Source: Isoetes taiwanensis
Taxonomy: Eukaryota > Streptophyta > Lycopodiopsida > Isoetales > Isoetaceae
Assembly: GCA_021234155.1 (NCBI GenBank)
Contig: JAJEKV010000048.1
Location: 1,517,873 to 1,581,872, forward strand
Direction of reading: 5' to 3'
Length of the DNA stretch: 64,000 nucleotides
The position numbers and the translations under genes were made by a program. Shown here one piece after another: positions 46,401-58,199 of this stretch. The notes below the pieces were generated by a model. That model did no database searches, was not told where the DNA came from, and saw nothing but the letters and a program-made list of their open reading frames with translations. Position 1 is the stretch's first letter. The number at the start of each line of letters is the position of its first letter.

Positions 46401-47780
46401 TGGAACTAGACAGTCCAATCAATCATATTGTAGCTTGATTCATCATTGGCATCTTTCCAGAGACACCCTCTGAAATCAGTTTAACAAACGCTACAATAAT
46501 CTATTGCATGCATCCATATGATCCTAGTTGAATCCGTTTGATTCTTTATTTATTTTAAGTGCTCTTCCCAGAAGAACCCCTTAAAATGACTAACAAGTTG
46601 CTTTGCAATTACTATCTTATAGTTTCTACCCGATAAGTTCTCAACCTTATCAGTACTGCAACTTGTATTCTCTAGCATCTCTAGCTATAGTACTTTTAAA
46701 CTATAGATTCCATGTGTAGATGTTCATCTATGAAGGTTATTTTCTTGACCCAACAATCGCAGATTGTATATGTTCCTTTGGAGTTTTTCAAAGGAATACT
46801 TCAAGCTAAGTTAATTTATTGCCACTTTCCTTTATGCAACCAAGATCCTTCTTGGTGCTTATAAGAAAGCATATCATACAAGGCATAAAACCTTTAAATC
46901 CTTCAAAATTCCTTCCTAGAATTCAAGGACTTTTATTCTCAACACTTACCACAAGTGTTGTTATTCCCAAGTGTTACTATGTTCCAAGGAACTAGTCAGG
47001 ACTTTCGGTGTTCTAATAAAAGCTCTGCTTCCAAGATGTCCACTTAACGGACCCCAAATCCTCCAAGTAACCAAGTCCTAGCCTTCATTAAGAACTAGTA
47101 TCCACAATATTTCCCAGATATTGTGCACTTCTAGCACAAACCCTAGGTCGTGCACTAGTGACCCCTTGAGTGGAACATGCAACCTCATACCACCCTACCC
47201 AATAGAGTGAGCCAATGATTCCAGATCAGGTGGTTATCACGGGCAACAACATTCGAACATTGGACTCCATTCTCCATTTCTAGTTTCTTCTTACGCCACA
47301 CTACCCAGTGCGTCAACTGGGCGTGATCCCAGATCATGACACCTTATGATGCACTCATTGAAAGGGATCTTTGGAGGGCAATAACGCCTTTTGTTAAAGC
47401 ATAATTTCTCTTAGATCCTTGAACGTAAAGACGCTCTTCAATAGAATCATCCTGGATATCAAAATCAATTATCAACTAATTTTAAAAACTCAAAGCTCTA
47501 GGGGTCTTATGTTAAGCATATCCACATGCTCCAGGGTATGGCCCATCTCCATGTGGTTCGTCTATGTTCCACTACTGAGCCCCCGACTCCTCATGACGAA
47601 ACCACCTAACACTCTTGGAGTGCTATACCAATGTTACAACCTATTGTCCTTTCAGCAAACCTAGTTTGCAAGAATGCAGTAGGTGGTACTACCAACAAGT
47701 GCCCTTGGCCCTTGTTCATTACTAGTTCAACTAATACCAACATTAGCTAAAATCGTAAATATTAACTAAGGTAAGTAACA
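43416..47780 (-). pseudogene. Eroded internal region of element C
   Basis: There is no long frame on either strand. On the minus strand at 45,190-45,225 the translation EFMMHYLGVKLW resembles the MHYFLGL(E/Q)VW part of copia RT, which suggests a heavily decayed pol. Four 54-55-bp tandem units lie next to the LTR. The alternative is a large non-autonomous derivative that never had pol. Confidence 0.45.
43447..43655. repeat. Four 54-55-bp tandem repeats
   Basis: Units start at 43,447, 43,501, 43,556 and 43,611, each close to GAAACCCATTCCCTGGATCA followed by CC(C/T)(C/T)GTGATCATGG and TTTCATC. They sit in the 3' internal part of element C, beside its 3' LTR. Confidence 0.92.
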
Positions 47781-47784
47781 ACCC

Positions 47785-49099
47785 ATTGCAGCAACATTTA
47801 CATGCTCTGCATAGTTTTTGTGAGAACACAGGTTTGCGTGTTAATCTCCAAAAGACCAAGCTTTTGGTAGTTCAATCTTCTCGTCACAATGTTCCCCCTA
47901 TGCACTATGATAGCTGCGAAGTTGAAGTTGTAGATAGCTACAAGTATCTTGGTGTAGAATTCTGTAAGAACACACTTTGGGAACAATGTATTACCAACAG
48001 GTGGCTGCTGGATGGAGAGCACTCTATGCAATGCAAAACAATTGTTTTCGCGCAGAAATTCATGATTGGCCACGGAAAGCCCACTTGTTTCGGGCTTTGG
48101 TAGAGCCTGCTTTTCTTGTATGGTTCGGAGTGTGGGGGCACGCCATTAGTGCTAGTGCTTGGGAGAGCTTGGAGCCGGGTGCAAAAGTCCTTTCTCACTT
48201 ACAGCCTCGAGTTAAAACAACGGTGCCCTATGCTATTCTTTTACAAGAGACGTGGTTTTGGCCTCTTCAACATTACGCCATGAAGCGCCATCTCCACTAT
48301 ATCCGCAAGGTGCACCACATGGATGATGTTAGGTATCCTGTTCTTGCACTTGCCATGGCTGAATCTCCTCTCGGCTTTGAAACGATGTTGGAAAGAGCAT
48401 TGCACTACATGGTTTGCCCGTTGAGGTAAACAGCGAACCTTGCGATGCTTGCCGCTTCGATCCCGAGCTTTTGGAACAATATCTCAATGGTCGCTTTTCT
48501 CTCAAAAGATATGGGGACGCAGCTACTTTGGCCCAAGTGAAAACCGGTCATTATCATGCACACATAAATCCCACCTTGGCACCGGGCCCAAGCTTATTTG
48601 CTTGCTTCATTGTCCAGAACAAGCTTGTAGCTATTGCATCAATTCGCACGGGGTCCCACAGCTACTCGGATTGAGAGGCGATGGGAGATGGGAGAATTGC
48701 CGTGAGAAGCGAGACTATATACCGCTGCCGCCATGTTTATTGAAGATGAAAGCCATACTCTTCCGAAGGTTGCCCCGCTTTTGAGATAGTCCGTAATCAT
48801 TTTTGACCTTAGCATTCCATTCCACGCCTCCACAACTTCCGTGAGCACCATCTCAGGCATGACTTGGCATTATACATACTTGAGGTTCTAGATAAACGTG
48901 CGCAATTATCGAGCCCCTCGGTAGTCATTATCTCCGCTTGTCTAGTATCATTATTCCGCAAAGGTTTTTCCCTTGAAAAAACCTTTCGGTGAGGGGTTTT
49001 TAATCCTAGTAGTAATGATTGTACTAGCCCATTGTATGGGTCCCATGACCTATTGGTCTCCGTGGACGTTAAAAAAACTATTCTATTCTATTCTATTCC
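47785..49099 (+). mobile_element. 5'-truncated LINE inside element C
   Basis: The sequence begins within the RT region and ends in CCGTGGACGTTAAAAAAA followed by (CTATT)n at 49,079-49,099. It shares the 3' terminus and RT-downstream wording with the LINE at 4.6-9.6 kb and lies on the opposite strand from element C. No target duplication could be seen. Confidence 0.88.
47786..48860 (+). pseudogene. LINE RT C-terminal region (decayed)
   Basis: Readable pieces in shifting frames: GLRVNLQKTKLLVVQSS and YKYLGVEF (47,830-47,960), KAHLFRALVEPAFLVWFGVW (48,080-48,140), PYAILLQETWFWPLQHYAMK (48,225-48,285), and CDACRFDPELLEQYLNGRFS (48,440-48,500). The corresponding 5' LINE shows the same LFRALVEP block. 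The catalytic YADD lies upstream of the truncation and is absent. Confidence 0.85.
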
Positions 49100-49576
49100 T
49101 TTAATTTTTAATGGTTGATAGCGGGGAACAAAATCCCTGATTTCTTTAATGGGCTGATAATGGGTCCTGGTTACCCTTTAACAAAAAATCACAGAATCGA
49201 AAATCTCAGAATCACGAAGTCCTGATTCCGTGCCAGCCAGGATCAATCACTCCGGGCTGCTCGGTACTCGGATTGCCACGAAATTTGGCAAGCAATCATT
49301 TTTGCCCCAAACGCCCCTGCTCGTAAATTTTCAGCTCAAACCGAGCTGTTTTGCAAAATCCGTTTTTCCAGGCCCCAAACATGATTTAGCAAGCCCTCCT
49401 TGCCCGTAGATCTGGCGATTTCATATTGGCTTCTCGGGTCCCCGGGAGCCCGAAGAACGATTCTAAGGCTAAACCTTTGACGCCGTGGATGCTCCGTAAA
49501 TTGCTCTCAAGTTCTCAAGCTTAATTAAGCTGTTCTTGTGACCTCAAACCCGATCAAACTTAGGCTCTGATACCAA
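49100..49576 (-). other. Leader region and primer-binding site of element C
   Basis: TAGGCTCTGATACCA at 49,561-49,575 is the inverse of the initiator-Met primer-binding site and abuts the right LTR. The rest of the stretch shows no reading frame. Confidence 0.85.
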
Positions 49577-49905
49577 TGTTACAACGCCATGGAAGGGGCC
49601 AAGTTTGGCTACCATGAACCCCGTGGATTCCCCACTCCTCGAGTCCCTTGGACTCCCCACGCCAGACTTGTGTTGATCCCCTGGATCAATACTGCAACAT
49701 CGTGCAGTTCTCTAATCGTTCCCAGAACGATTCTCCATGGCCTGGCATGCCGCCACGTGTATGCATGCATGCATATGGACTCTTTGGAGTCTCCTTATGC
49801 CACTTGTCCCTTAAACCTCTAATCCTTAGGTTTAATGGTCCTAAGACGTAGGGACCAACATATGTATATAACATATGACTTAGGGCCTAACCTATGTTCG
49901 TAACA
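49577..49905 (-). repeat. 5' LTR of element C (329 bp)
   Basis: It begins TGTTACAACG and ends GTAACA. It lacks about 50 bp present in the partner LTR and is followed by GAGGG. Confidence 0.93.
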
Positions 49906-49910
49906 GAGGG

Positions 49911-51557
49911 CAAGGGTTAATAAAGCAAGCATTTAAGATCCATTGACAAAGATAATGAACAATTGCGTAGAAATGTCAAATAGCTGTTGTTTTTATTTAT
50001 TTTATACTTCTACCAAAATGATTCAATGGTTAGACATTGGCAGGCTTTAGCAACCTGTAGAAATTTGCTTTGCAATATGAAGGCAACAATAGTTATAGTT
50101 GAAATTGTGTATTTCAAATCTAAGTATTGTTTTCCTGGAAGTTGTAGATGTAGTTATGTTGAGTTGCCCTAGCATAGCAATATTAATTGTGTTGTTTTTT
50201 AATTTATGCATTTGTAGATCGCACAAACCTATTTATGTGGGAAACCAATGGTTGGAGAACATAAGTTAATGGGGGTGAGAGGGAAGAGCATCAATCACAT
50301 TATATATTTGATCAGGCCACCAAAGCATAACGATTGGAGAATTTTATGATTGAACCCCTCATTCTCAAGAAGAGTGGAATGCAAACTTTACTCAACCACG
50401 CATATTTGATTGGTTAAATTAAATTGTACTTGGTAATATGGTCTTATACATGAGGGGTAGTGAGTTTAGTATGGGAGAGCATACACGTTTGGTATTTGAT
50501 GCATATCAATGAACATATTTACTACTCCAAAAGCAATTGATTTCAAAATTAAAGGTACAATATATATTTTAACTAACATGTTATGTAGGAGATGACGCAC
50601 AAATAGCAGAGGCACTTTTTTAGTTTGTTTGTTGAAGGTGCTATGTGGAAGAGGCCATCATTAAGTTACAATGCAACCTGGCAACGTGGATGAATCATTG
50701 ACATTAGGGAGAATTCAAACAATTAAGTCACAATCTTGTTTCATAATTGTGTGTTACGCAATACAAAATGTTGGACCATCCATCTTGAAAGCTACAACAT
50801 ATACTTTTAACTACGTGTTATGTAGTAGATGACACAGAAATAGCAGAGGCATTTATTGTCGAGATATATGATATCGAGATCACCATCTTGCTGCTTGACA
50901 GCACTGACAGCACTCAGCACAGAGGTGCTGACTATGTGCTGAATCAGCACTTCATCAGCACCTACACCAGCCCACCGACTTGCCTTAGTTAGCTACGGCA
51001 CCTACTTGCCTTTATTAGTTACGGCATAATTAAGTGTGGTTGGTAACGGGAGCAGTTATTATCTACTGCCCCTTTTTATATCTTGTATTCATACATACGC
51101 AATACAATTCCATTTTGCCTTTGTTTTGGGAGCTTGCGCTCTCGGATATTGGTGTGCATCCCCTTCTCTCCCTTTCTTGGTGCAACCTTGACATTTATTT
51201 AATTTGTCTGTTGGTGCTATGTGAAAGAGGCCATCATTAAATTACAATGCAATGGGGATGAATCATTGATACTATGGAGCATTCAAATAATTAAGTCACA
51301 ATCTTGTTTCATAATTGTCTGTTTATGAATACACAATGTTGGACGATCCACCTCAAAAGCTTTCTTAACTTAAGAGAATGTAGCTTTAAAATCTGAATTT
51401 GTAATAGTGTCCTCTCACATGGCACATACACCATATGGAGGACATATAATAAATAGAATATGGAGGACATAATAAGACAGACCCATGAAACTTTGCTGGT
51501 GCATTCATATTTCGTGCATCCACCAAGTGAATCGCCAAAAATATATACTAGTCTAGA
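49911..51557 (-). other. Helitron body with a tandem duplication
   Basis: It is non-coding and AT-rich. A unit at 50,575-50,810 (GTTATGTAG..GATGAC..AAATAGCAGAGGCA..GGCCATCATTAA) recurs from about 50,815 to 51,360, the second copy being split by the solo LTR. No Rep/helicase reading frame is present. Confidence 0.7.
50857..51193 (+). repeat. Solo LTR (337 bp)
   Basis: It begins TGTCGAG and ends CTTGACA. TTTAT target duplications lie at 50,852-50,856 and 51,194-51,198. The internal region is missing, as after LTR-LTR recombination. CCCCTTTTTATATCTT near 51,060 could be its TATA region; the orientation is inferred from this. Confidence 0.9.
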
Positions 51558-51780
51558 TAGTTTGGACTTTATTTCATCATTTTACTTTGAAGTTTTTTTT
51601 TATCTGCTTTTCAGAAGTGTTTTTTATTTTATTTTTTAAATATGGTCTAATGATGAATTCTCATGTTAATCAATAGACCAATATGATGACTTCTAGACGT
51701 TAATATAAAAAGCACATTCTAATGTTGAGAGGCTTTTAAATATTAGATGGTAAATTTTAACGCGTATGTTATTTGGATTG

Positions 51781-53409
51781 TGACTCCCCCAAATAAACAT
51801 ACGGGCCCGTTACACTCTACGGCGGAAATCCCCCATCCGCTCAACAACATGGGCCCTTAGGCTCTACCCCGCTTCTCGAGGTGACTCTAGTGCGGGAAGG
51901 GAACCATTCTGAAAGTGTCTTAGCGCCCTTCCCCTATGGGCTCCTATAATTATGAGGCGATAACCGCGTCGAAACTAGCATCAACATATACAAATACTAC
52001 CTCGAAGGGTAGTGCATCACACATAAACCAAGGCAAAGATGATAATCGCCGAACCATAAAACATGAGAGCTCCTACCAGAGCTCGGACTTCGTGGGAGGA
52101 TGGCCCGGCCAGGCTAGGCCTCAAGGTAAAGCGGGGCAGTCATGGCAATGGCGAGGGCTGGCATAGAACAATGGCTAGGGTTGACCACTCCATCCGCCCC
52201 TCCCATTGCATACTTTGCGGATGGGCTAGATCGGGCTCTGACGGGGACTCTAGCCTTCCGGATCACGCCAATCCCATGGCATCACCCATCGAGACTGCTC
52301 CGGGTTGCATCTCCCCGGTCCGATGAGGCGGGAAGGGTTGCATCTCCCCTTCCTGGGGTCTAGAGGTGCGGTGGGCGGCTAGAGAATCATGGCGACACCG
52401 CGATTAAGTGCCCGGCCGAACCCCCAAAGCGAGAGCCAAGCCATCACTTGCGGCTCTCGAGGAGGCGGGGCAACACCATTGCCCGGGAGGTGTCGGACCC
52501 ATGCTCGGCCCACGCAGTGACCGACCATAAGCCCTAGCCCACTATGGGATCCCCCTCGGCCCCCACTTTCGGCCGGGGATCCTCCCTCCACTTTCCCTCT
52601 AGCCCGTTATGCGGTGTGGAGTCATCATAGCCTCAATAGCACGGTGGGCTCCTATGCCGCAGCCGCAACTAATAGGAACTAAAGGGATCTACTCTAGGAG
52701 CATACTACATATGGCCCTAGGTCTCTACCCCCTTCCCCATACAAGAGGGAGCAAACATGATCAACCAATCATCACATAATCATCACATCAAGAGAATAAT
52801 CATAAGAAGAACATCTTAACCTAATCATACAACTAACTAATAGTTAGGGTTCCTTGATTAGGGTTCAAGATGTTGAATAGGGGGATTCTAGGATGGCTCT
52901 ACTCTAGATACAAAATACTAGCACATCACGGAATGCTAATCCCGGATGAGCTATCACAACTACTATCCTACATACACGCTCACGATGCTCTCCCTCCAGA
53001 TCCAGGCCTCCATGGTCTTCGACTCACAAGGCTGCTGTTCCTCCTCCAAGAACGGGTCTACCTGGCAGAATCTTTGCACCAGCCTATGCCACAACGAGCG
53101 ATGTTGAAGCGGGGTTTCAACAAGTGGGTGAGTCTCGGGGTGCTAGAGGCTGGAAAAGAGGTCTAGGGTTAGGGTTTATGCCTATATAAGTTAGGTCCAC
53201 CTAGGATGCCCGCGTGGCACCAATCGGGTGAGTCGTGTGGCGGTGCCCCAATAGGTTAAAGGCCACGTGGATAATGGCTTAACCTATGGTGGGCTAAGTT
53301 ATGGGAATAACTTAGCCATGCCCCACAATATACAAGGCTATGAAGATAGACTTGTATGGTGGCGGATCGAGGAATATCGTGTTTATAGGTATATTCCTGG
53401 ACCGTCACA
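51781..53409 (-). repeat. 3' LTR of chromovirus E
   Basis: On the minus strand it starts TGTGACGG and ends GGGGGAGTCA; it matches 63,326-64,000 from its plus-strand left end. The polypurine tract CCTGGGAGAA (minus strand) lies at 53,410-53,419. The 5-bp flank is GATTG; the partner flank lies outside the window. Confidence 0.88.
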
Positions 53410-53419
53410 TTCTCCCAGG

Positions 53420-54290
53420 ACAATCTTGTCACCTCTCGGCATTGCGCTAAGGTGACGAACCTACCTTATGCGCCGCAAAACAACAACATGTCATAACCTT
53501 TAGTTTAGCTTAGCAATCAAGTTTTTATTAGTTCAAGTCAAAATTTTTAGGCTATATTTGTACTTATACAAAATTATATAGCCTTAACACCGTTATTTCT
53601 TATAATAATTCAAACTACTATTATAAGAGTTATTAGGGTTCATAATCTAATTATGGCTCCCCTATCTTCTAAATAAGCGGCTCCTCGTTGAAGTCCTCCT
53701 TCTACTTGCACGCAAAAGGAGCACATTACGTTAGTTTAGTTAATAATTTGTGGTTTTAGGGGACCACCCCTTACCTCCTTGAGCCGAACCTCTTGGCTCA
53801 AGGTTGTCCTACTACCTTGCCCAAGATCATGGCCCTTTTCGGTTTGAGCTTAGGGATCATTTAAGATGCTCCCATCATTGCCCATGATCGAGTGCTACCT
53901 TGTACCACGATCCCCCGGATCGAGTACACGATGCATCATGCCCCGAGGGTTTCAATGAGGAGCGTCTCCGCGATCCCATCATCGCGCATGATCACTTAAG
54001 TTTCACCATGACCCTCCTACGGCCAGGTGTGCGTTCCCGCATCGTGGCATAGAGATCATCCGTCGATGTCCCATCATAAGCCCACTATGCCTCGTTCCTC
54101 ACCCACATGACCCTAACGTCATGCGCACCTCTTGGTGCGTGTGGCCTAGAAGAATGCCTTAAAGGCGTATCCCATCATCGCCCACACGATCCAAGGTTAC
54201 GGCACATGCACCCTCCTACTAGAATGCATGCCCGGGCTCAAAGCTAACTAACAACATACTAGCTAACCACGGCAGAGTCGGGGTTTCGAC
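53420..54290 (-). other. 3' non-coding internal region of chromovirus E
   Basis: No frame is present. The word CCCATCAT(C/T)GCCCAT and relatives recur near 53,872, 53,975, 54,068 and 54,168, giving a degenerate period of about 100 bp. Confidence 0.55.
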
Positions 54291-54950
54291 CAAGTGGGAG
54301 GCGACTGGCCCATCAAACTCCTTCATAAACTCACGGGTATTGCTTCTCCAAGTCTTGCTTCAATACCCATGTGGCATCTTCCACGGGTAAGTGCTTCCAC
54401 TTAACCAAATATTGGAGGAACGAGACCTCCTAGTCTTCTTGAATGACTTATCAAGAAGCAATTCGGGCACTATTTCTACTTGCTCCTCCGTCATTTCCAA
54501 CAAGGTTGGAGTATCCAAAACCTCCTCGGGGTTAGGATTGTGCCTTTTTAATAAACTTCGTGGAAGACCTTGTGGACCTTAAGATGGGCTGGAAGATCCA
54601 ACTTGTAGGCTTGAGAGCCCACTCTCTCTAAAATCTTGAGCGGCCCGACCCACCTAGGGGCAAGCTTCTTGCAGCTCCCAATCCGCGACTTGGCTTGCTT
54701 CACCTTGATCTTCAACCAAGCGGTATCTCCCACCTTAAACTCCCTTACGGTCACTGTGCTTGTCGGCTACACTCTTACGCCCGACTTCTTGCTGCCAATA
54801 AATAACCCCTTACTTCCTCTACTAGGCTGCTGCATATCCCCTAACATCTGGCTGGGACACTTCTACCTTGGACCGCGAGTTGTGCGGTATCGGGGGTTAA
54901 GCAGCGGTAGCCGTGGTAGTTCACCATGAAAGGCGACATCTGAGATGACT
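54290..54950 (-). pseudogene. Integrase C-terminus and chromodomain of chromovirus E
   Basis: The minus frame 54,548-54,754 reads VREFKVGDTAWLKIKVKQAK, then APRWVGPLKILERVGSQAY and KVHKVFHEVY, the GPY/F-type C-terminal module. Farther on, near 54,370-54,450, another frame reads QYLVKWKHLPVEDATWVL, the chromodomain core with its aromatic residues. Chromodomains bind methylated histone tails and steer integration to heterochromatin. A frameshift separates the two parts. Confidence 0.87.
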
Positions 54951-54959
54951 CACTGCTTA

Positions 54960-55900
54960 ATTGTTATTGGCGAATTCCACCAAGTGAATGTACTCATCCC
55001 ACTTGGATTTGCTTTTCCACACATAGCTTGAAGCATGTCTTCAATGATCCGATTCGTCCTTTCCGTCGGCCATCTGTTTGGGGATGATATGCCGCCTCAT
55101 GGAGAGAGCTTCGTCGAATGGTGCTAAAGAGATCACGCCAAAAGGCACTCATGAACTTAGAATCTCTATCCGATATTATCTCGAGGCATGCCATGGAGTC
55201 TAAAATCTCCCTTACAAATAACTTGGCGTTTATCTAATGCGGTGTTATGTAGTCTTGCAAGGCACAAATGTGCCATCTTAGATAACTTATCTCGACAACC
55301 ATCAATGCATCCTTGCCTCGAAGAGTTCTAGGGAATCTGTGATGAAATCCATGCTTATGACCTCCCACTTTGCATTTGGCACCCCAATGGCTCTAAAGCA
55401 CCGGAATCCGAAGTTGCTCACCTTGGTTACGCTGACATAGCGGCAATCGAATATATGCAGCTATCGCCTCTTCATTCTGGCGAAGTAGCTACTTCGAATC
55501 TTGAAATATGTCTTCATGAAGCCCGGCATGCCCGCTATTGGGTACGTTATGTGTGTCATGAAGAATTAGCTTCCTTACCCACGAAGATTCGGGCACACAC
55601 AACTTATGCTTGTGGTACAACAGGTTGCCTTCCTTTTTAAAATGCTTGAAGGCTTCCCGGCTCCTTATACGTTACGGCTTCCTTGGAGAGGCTTTCCCAC
55701 ACCTCCTTGAAGTCCACATCGGTTGGCAAGGACTCCTCAATCTTCTTGCCAAACTCACTTTCGAAGAGTGGAAATCGCATTACAATGCGTCCTTGTGCGA
55801 AATGGCCTCCTAGAGGGCATCTGCTACAACATTAAGCTTACCGGGCTTATATATAATATCAAAATCATACTCCTCAAGGAATTCCATCCACCTCCTTTGC
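54960..55900 (-). pseudogene. Integrase core of chromovirus E
   Basis: The minus frame at 54,994-55,194 has IISDRDSKFMSAFWRDLF (second catalytic Asp) and AAYHPQTDGRRKGRI; the final catalytic Glu of the usual HPQTDGQ-E motif is not readable, probably because of a base error. Upstream, zinc-binding histidines appear in LILHDTHNVPNSGHAGLHE (about 55,530). The first catalytic Asp region is unreadable because of shifts. Confidence 0.85.
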
Positions 55901-55959
55901 CTTAAGTTGAGGAGTGGTGGGTGAAAAAGATCTTGAAGGCTCACGGTGATCGGTATCTA

Positions 55960-56960
55960 AGCTGAAACTTCCTTCCCGGCAAATAATGCCTCCATATCCT
56001 CAATGCCACGACAATGGCTAGGGCTCCCGATCATGGGTTGGGTAGCGTTGCTTTCGGCGTCGTTCATCTTCTTTGAGTCGTGGCGACTACCCTTCCTTCT
56101 TGCATCAAGGCCCCCTGTTGCTATCTTGCTTGCATCTGTTTTGCTATCAACTTATCCTTACTGGGATCCGGAGAACAAGCAAGGGTGCTGTTGTTAAGGC
56201 CTCTTTAAGCTTCTCAAAAGAAGCTTGGACTTTCTCTAACCAATGGCTAGCCCAATCCTTAATCTTCTTGGCCTTAGTGAGGTCAGGCGGAGGGGCGCCC
56301 ACTTAGCAAAGTCCTTCCGCGAACTTTACGTAGTATCCCGCCAACCCAGAAAGCTTCTTACTTCTGCCACATTCCTTGGAGTTGGCCAATCAACTATTGC
56401 CTCAATCTTGGATGGATCTGTGGAGATTCCCTCGGATGTTACTACATGCCCCAAGTACTCCACCCGGCTGTTGCAAAGTGGCACTTAGAGAGCTTCCCAT
56501 ACAACCCGATGGCGTCTCAACTTCTCCAACACTTTCACGAGATCTTGACAATGCTCTTCAAAGGGACTTCTTTGTAGATTAGGATGTCGTCGAAGAAGAC
56601 AATAACAAACTCATCAAGAAGTCTCACGAAGATGTGGTTCATGAGGCGCATAAGCGTTGCTGGGGCATTCGATAATCAAAGGGCATTCTTGTAAACTCAA
56701 AATGACCATACAGCGTTACGGCGGTCTTATGGATGTCCTCTTCTTTTATTCTTATCGATGGTATCGATCTCAAATCAATCTTAGAGAATACCTTTGCTCC
56801 TTGTAGCTGATCCATTAGGTCATCAGCCCTTGGCAATGCATATTTATTCTTTATCGTGCAGCTTGTTAAAGGCTGGCGATAGTCTATCACATTTCTTAAG
56901 CTTCCATCTTTCTTCTTGACAAAGAGTATAGGTGCTCAGAAAGGAGACACACTTGCTCTT
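55960..56960 (-). pseudogene. Reverse transcriptase and RNase H of chromovirus E
   Basis: The minus frame at 56,639-56,890 reads [40 protein letters not shown], then [13 protein letters not shown] and [11 protein letters not shown]. These are the standard chromovirus RT blocks before the YADD motif, which is garbled near 56,590. RNase H linker words ([18 protein letters not shown]) appear near 56,300, then EKVQASFEKLKEAL near 56,215. The frame changes several times. Confidence 0.9.
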
Positions 56961-57299
56961 ATAAATCAAGCTCTAGCAATTCTTGAAGCTTTGTTTCTTG
57001 AGCTCAATCAATTACAGGGATGCTCATTCTATATGATTGCCTTCTTGGTAGGCTTAGCATCCGGAGCCAATGTGATCTCACATTCCACACCCCTATAAGG
57101 TGGCGGCGGTTCATTTCATCGGGAATACATCCTTGAACTCTGAAATAAGCCTTGCTATCTGCTTTTGGGCAAGTGATTTCCCTTTGGGTTACTTCCATCA
57201 CACTTGCACGGCTCAACTGATTCCATCCTCAAGATGTAATCCACCTTATTCCTTTCTATACTCTTCCTTAGGCTGCTTCAAAGAAATACACTTGCATAG

Positions 57300-57970
57300 G
57301 AGAATCTAGCTTCTTACCTTTCACTATCAACTTGCTTGCCGTCAGTTGCCGTCATGGTGACTTCATTCGGTCGCAATCAATCATGGCTTTGGCTGGCTTC
57401 AAAAATTCCATCCCCACTATCAAATCATATCTTCCAATGTCCATGACTTACGCTCCCATCGGCCACTTAGCCCCACTAAGGTCTATGTCAAGGTGATCCT
57501 CCTCCCCTTAGTGTCTTAGAATGGCGCCGTTAGCCATAGCCTAGCTTGGCCTTGGCTTAGACTTCAATACCTTATTCTTCATTAGAGCAGCCAATCTAGG
57601 AGATGCAAAATTATGAGAGCTACACATATCTATGAGGACTACATAAGGATTACTATCTATGATCCCATCAGCCCGATGGCGGTTGGTGATTCTCTATCTC
57701 ATCGACTCAATGTTTGCACATATGTGACACTCACCATCTATGAAGTCGGGCCCCTCCTGGCTGGTCATCGTCCTCGTCAAAACTACGTTGGGGAGTCCCA
57801 ATCCAAGAGTTACGCCAAAGTGGATTTGCATGGCGAATGGACAATCATGTGTCGGTGCCACGGCTGGAAGCACACTGAAGCATAACTTCTTCTCAATGCA
57901 TTCTGTCTCTTTTCCTTGGCCGGTTGTCTAGGAGGCGGCTTAAAATGCTGCCCCGATGCGATTACGTGGC
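57300..57970 (-). pseudogene. Protease and end of gag of chromovirus E
   Basis: On the minus strand, VVLIDMCSSHNFASPRLA near 57,610 matches the (L/V)(V/I)DSG(A/S)SHNF motif with the DSG residues altered, and YDLIVGMEFLKPAKAMIDC near 57,400 matches the later protease block. Near 57,850 a degraded zinc knuckle can be read as FQPWHRHMIVH. The protease would cut Gag-Pol. Confidence 0.75.
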
Positions 57971-58199
57971 TTCACGGTCCCCAAAAGCTTTGCTCTGACC
58001 CTTACCTTGCTGCTGACTCCCACGATGGTGTAGGCTGGCTGATTGCTTACCACGATATTGTCACGAACTCTTCTTACCCACGAAGGTTGGCTGCTTCTCT
58101 GGCTGGAGTTCTTTGGTGCCTCCTCAAACTTATAGCTTTATCTTGACTGCTTGGCTGACTTGGGTTGATTGCTCTAACAAGCCTCTTGATATTGCTGTT

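Larger units (their letters stand above)
43041..49905 (-). mobile_element. LTR retrotransposon C (copia-type, decayed, minus strand)
   Basis: LTRs lie at 43,041-43,415 and 49,577-49,905, with GAGGG target duplications at 43,036-43,040 and 49,906-49,910. The primer-binding site next to the right LTR reads TGGTATCAGAGCC on the minus strand, fixing the orientation. The internal 6.1 kb contains a later LINE (47.8-49.1 kb) and almost no readable pol. Confidence 0.93.
42953..51557 (-). mobile_element. Helitron with nested insertions (minus strand)
   Basis: On the minus strand the 5' end is TCTAGACTAGTATATATTTT (starting at 51,557). The 3' end is the hairpin GCCCGGC-AAC-GCCGGGC (42,964-42,980), then 7 bases, then CTAG (42,953-42,956). 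The flanks are A before TC and T after CTAG, the A^T target typical of Helitrons. Removing the nested copia-type element and the solo LTR leaves about 1.4 kb without Rep/helicase coding, so it is non-autonomous. Confidence 0.8.

Noticed and set aside
52063-52591. Short frames on both strands in the chromovirus LTR
   Set aside because: They lie within LTR sequence repeated at the window end and differ in phase between copies.
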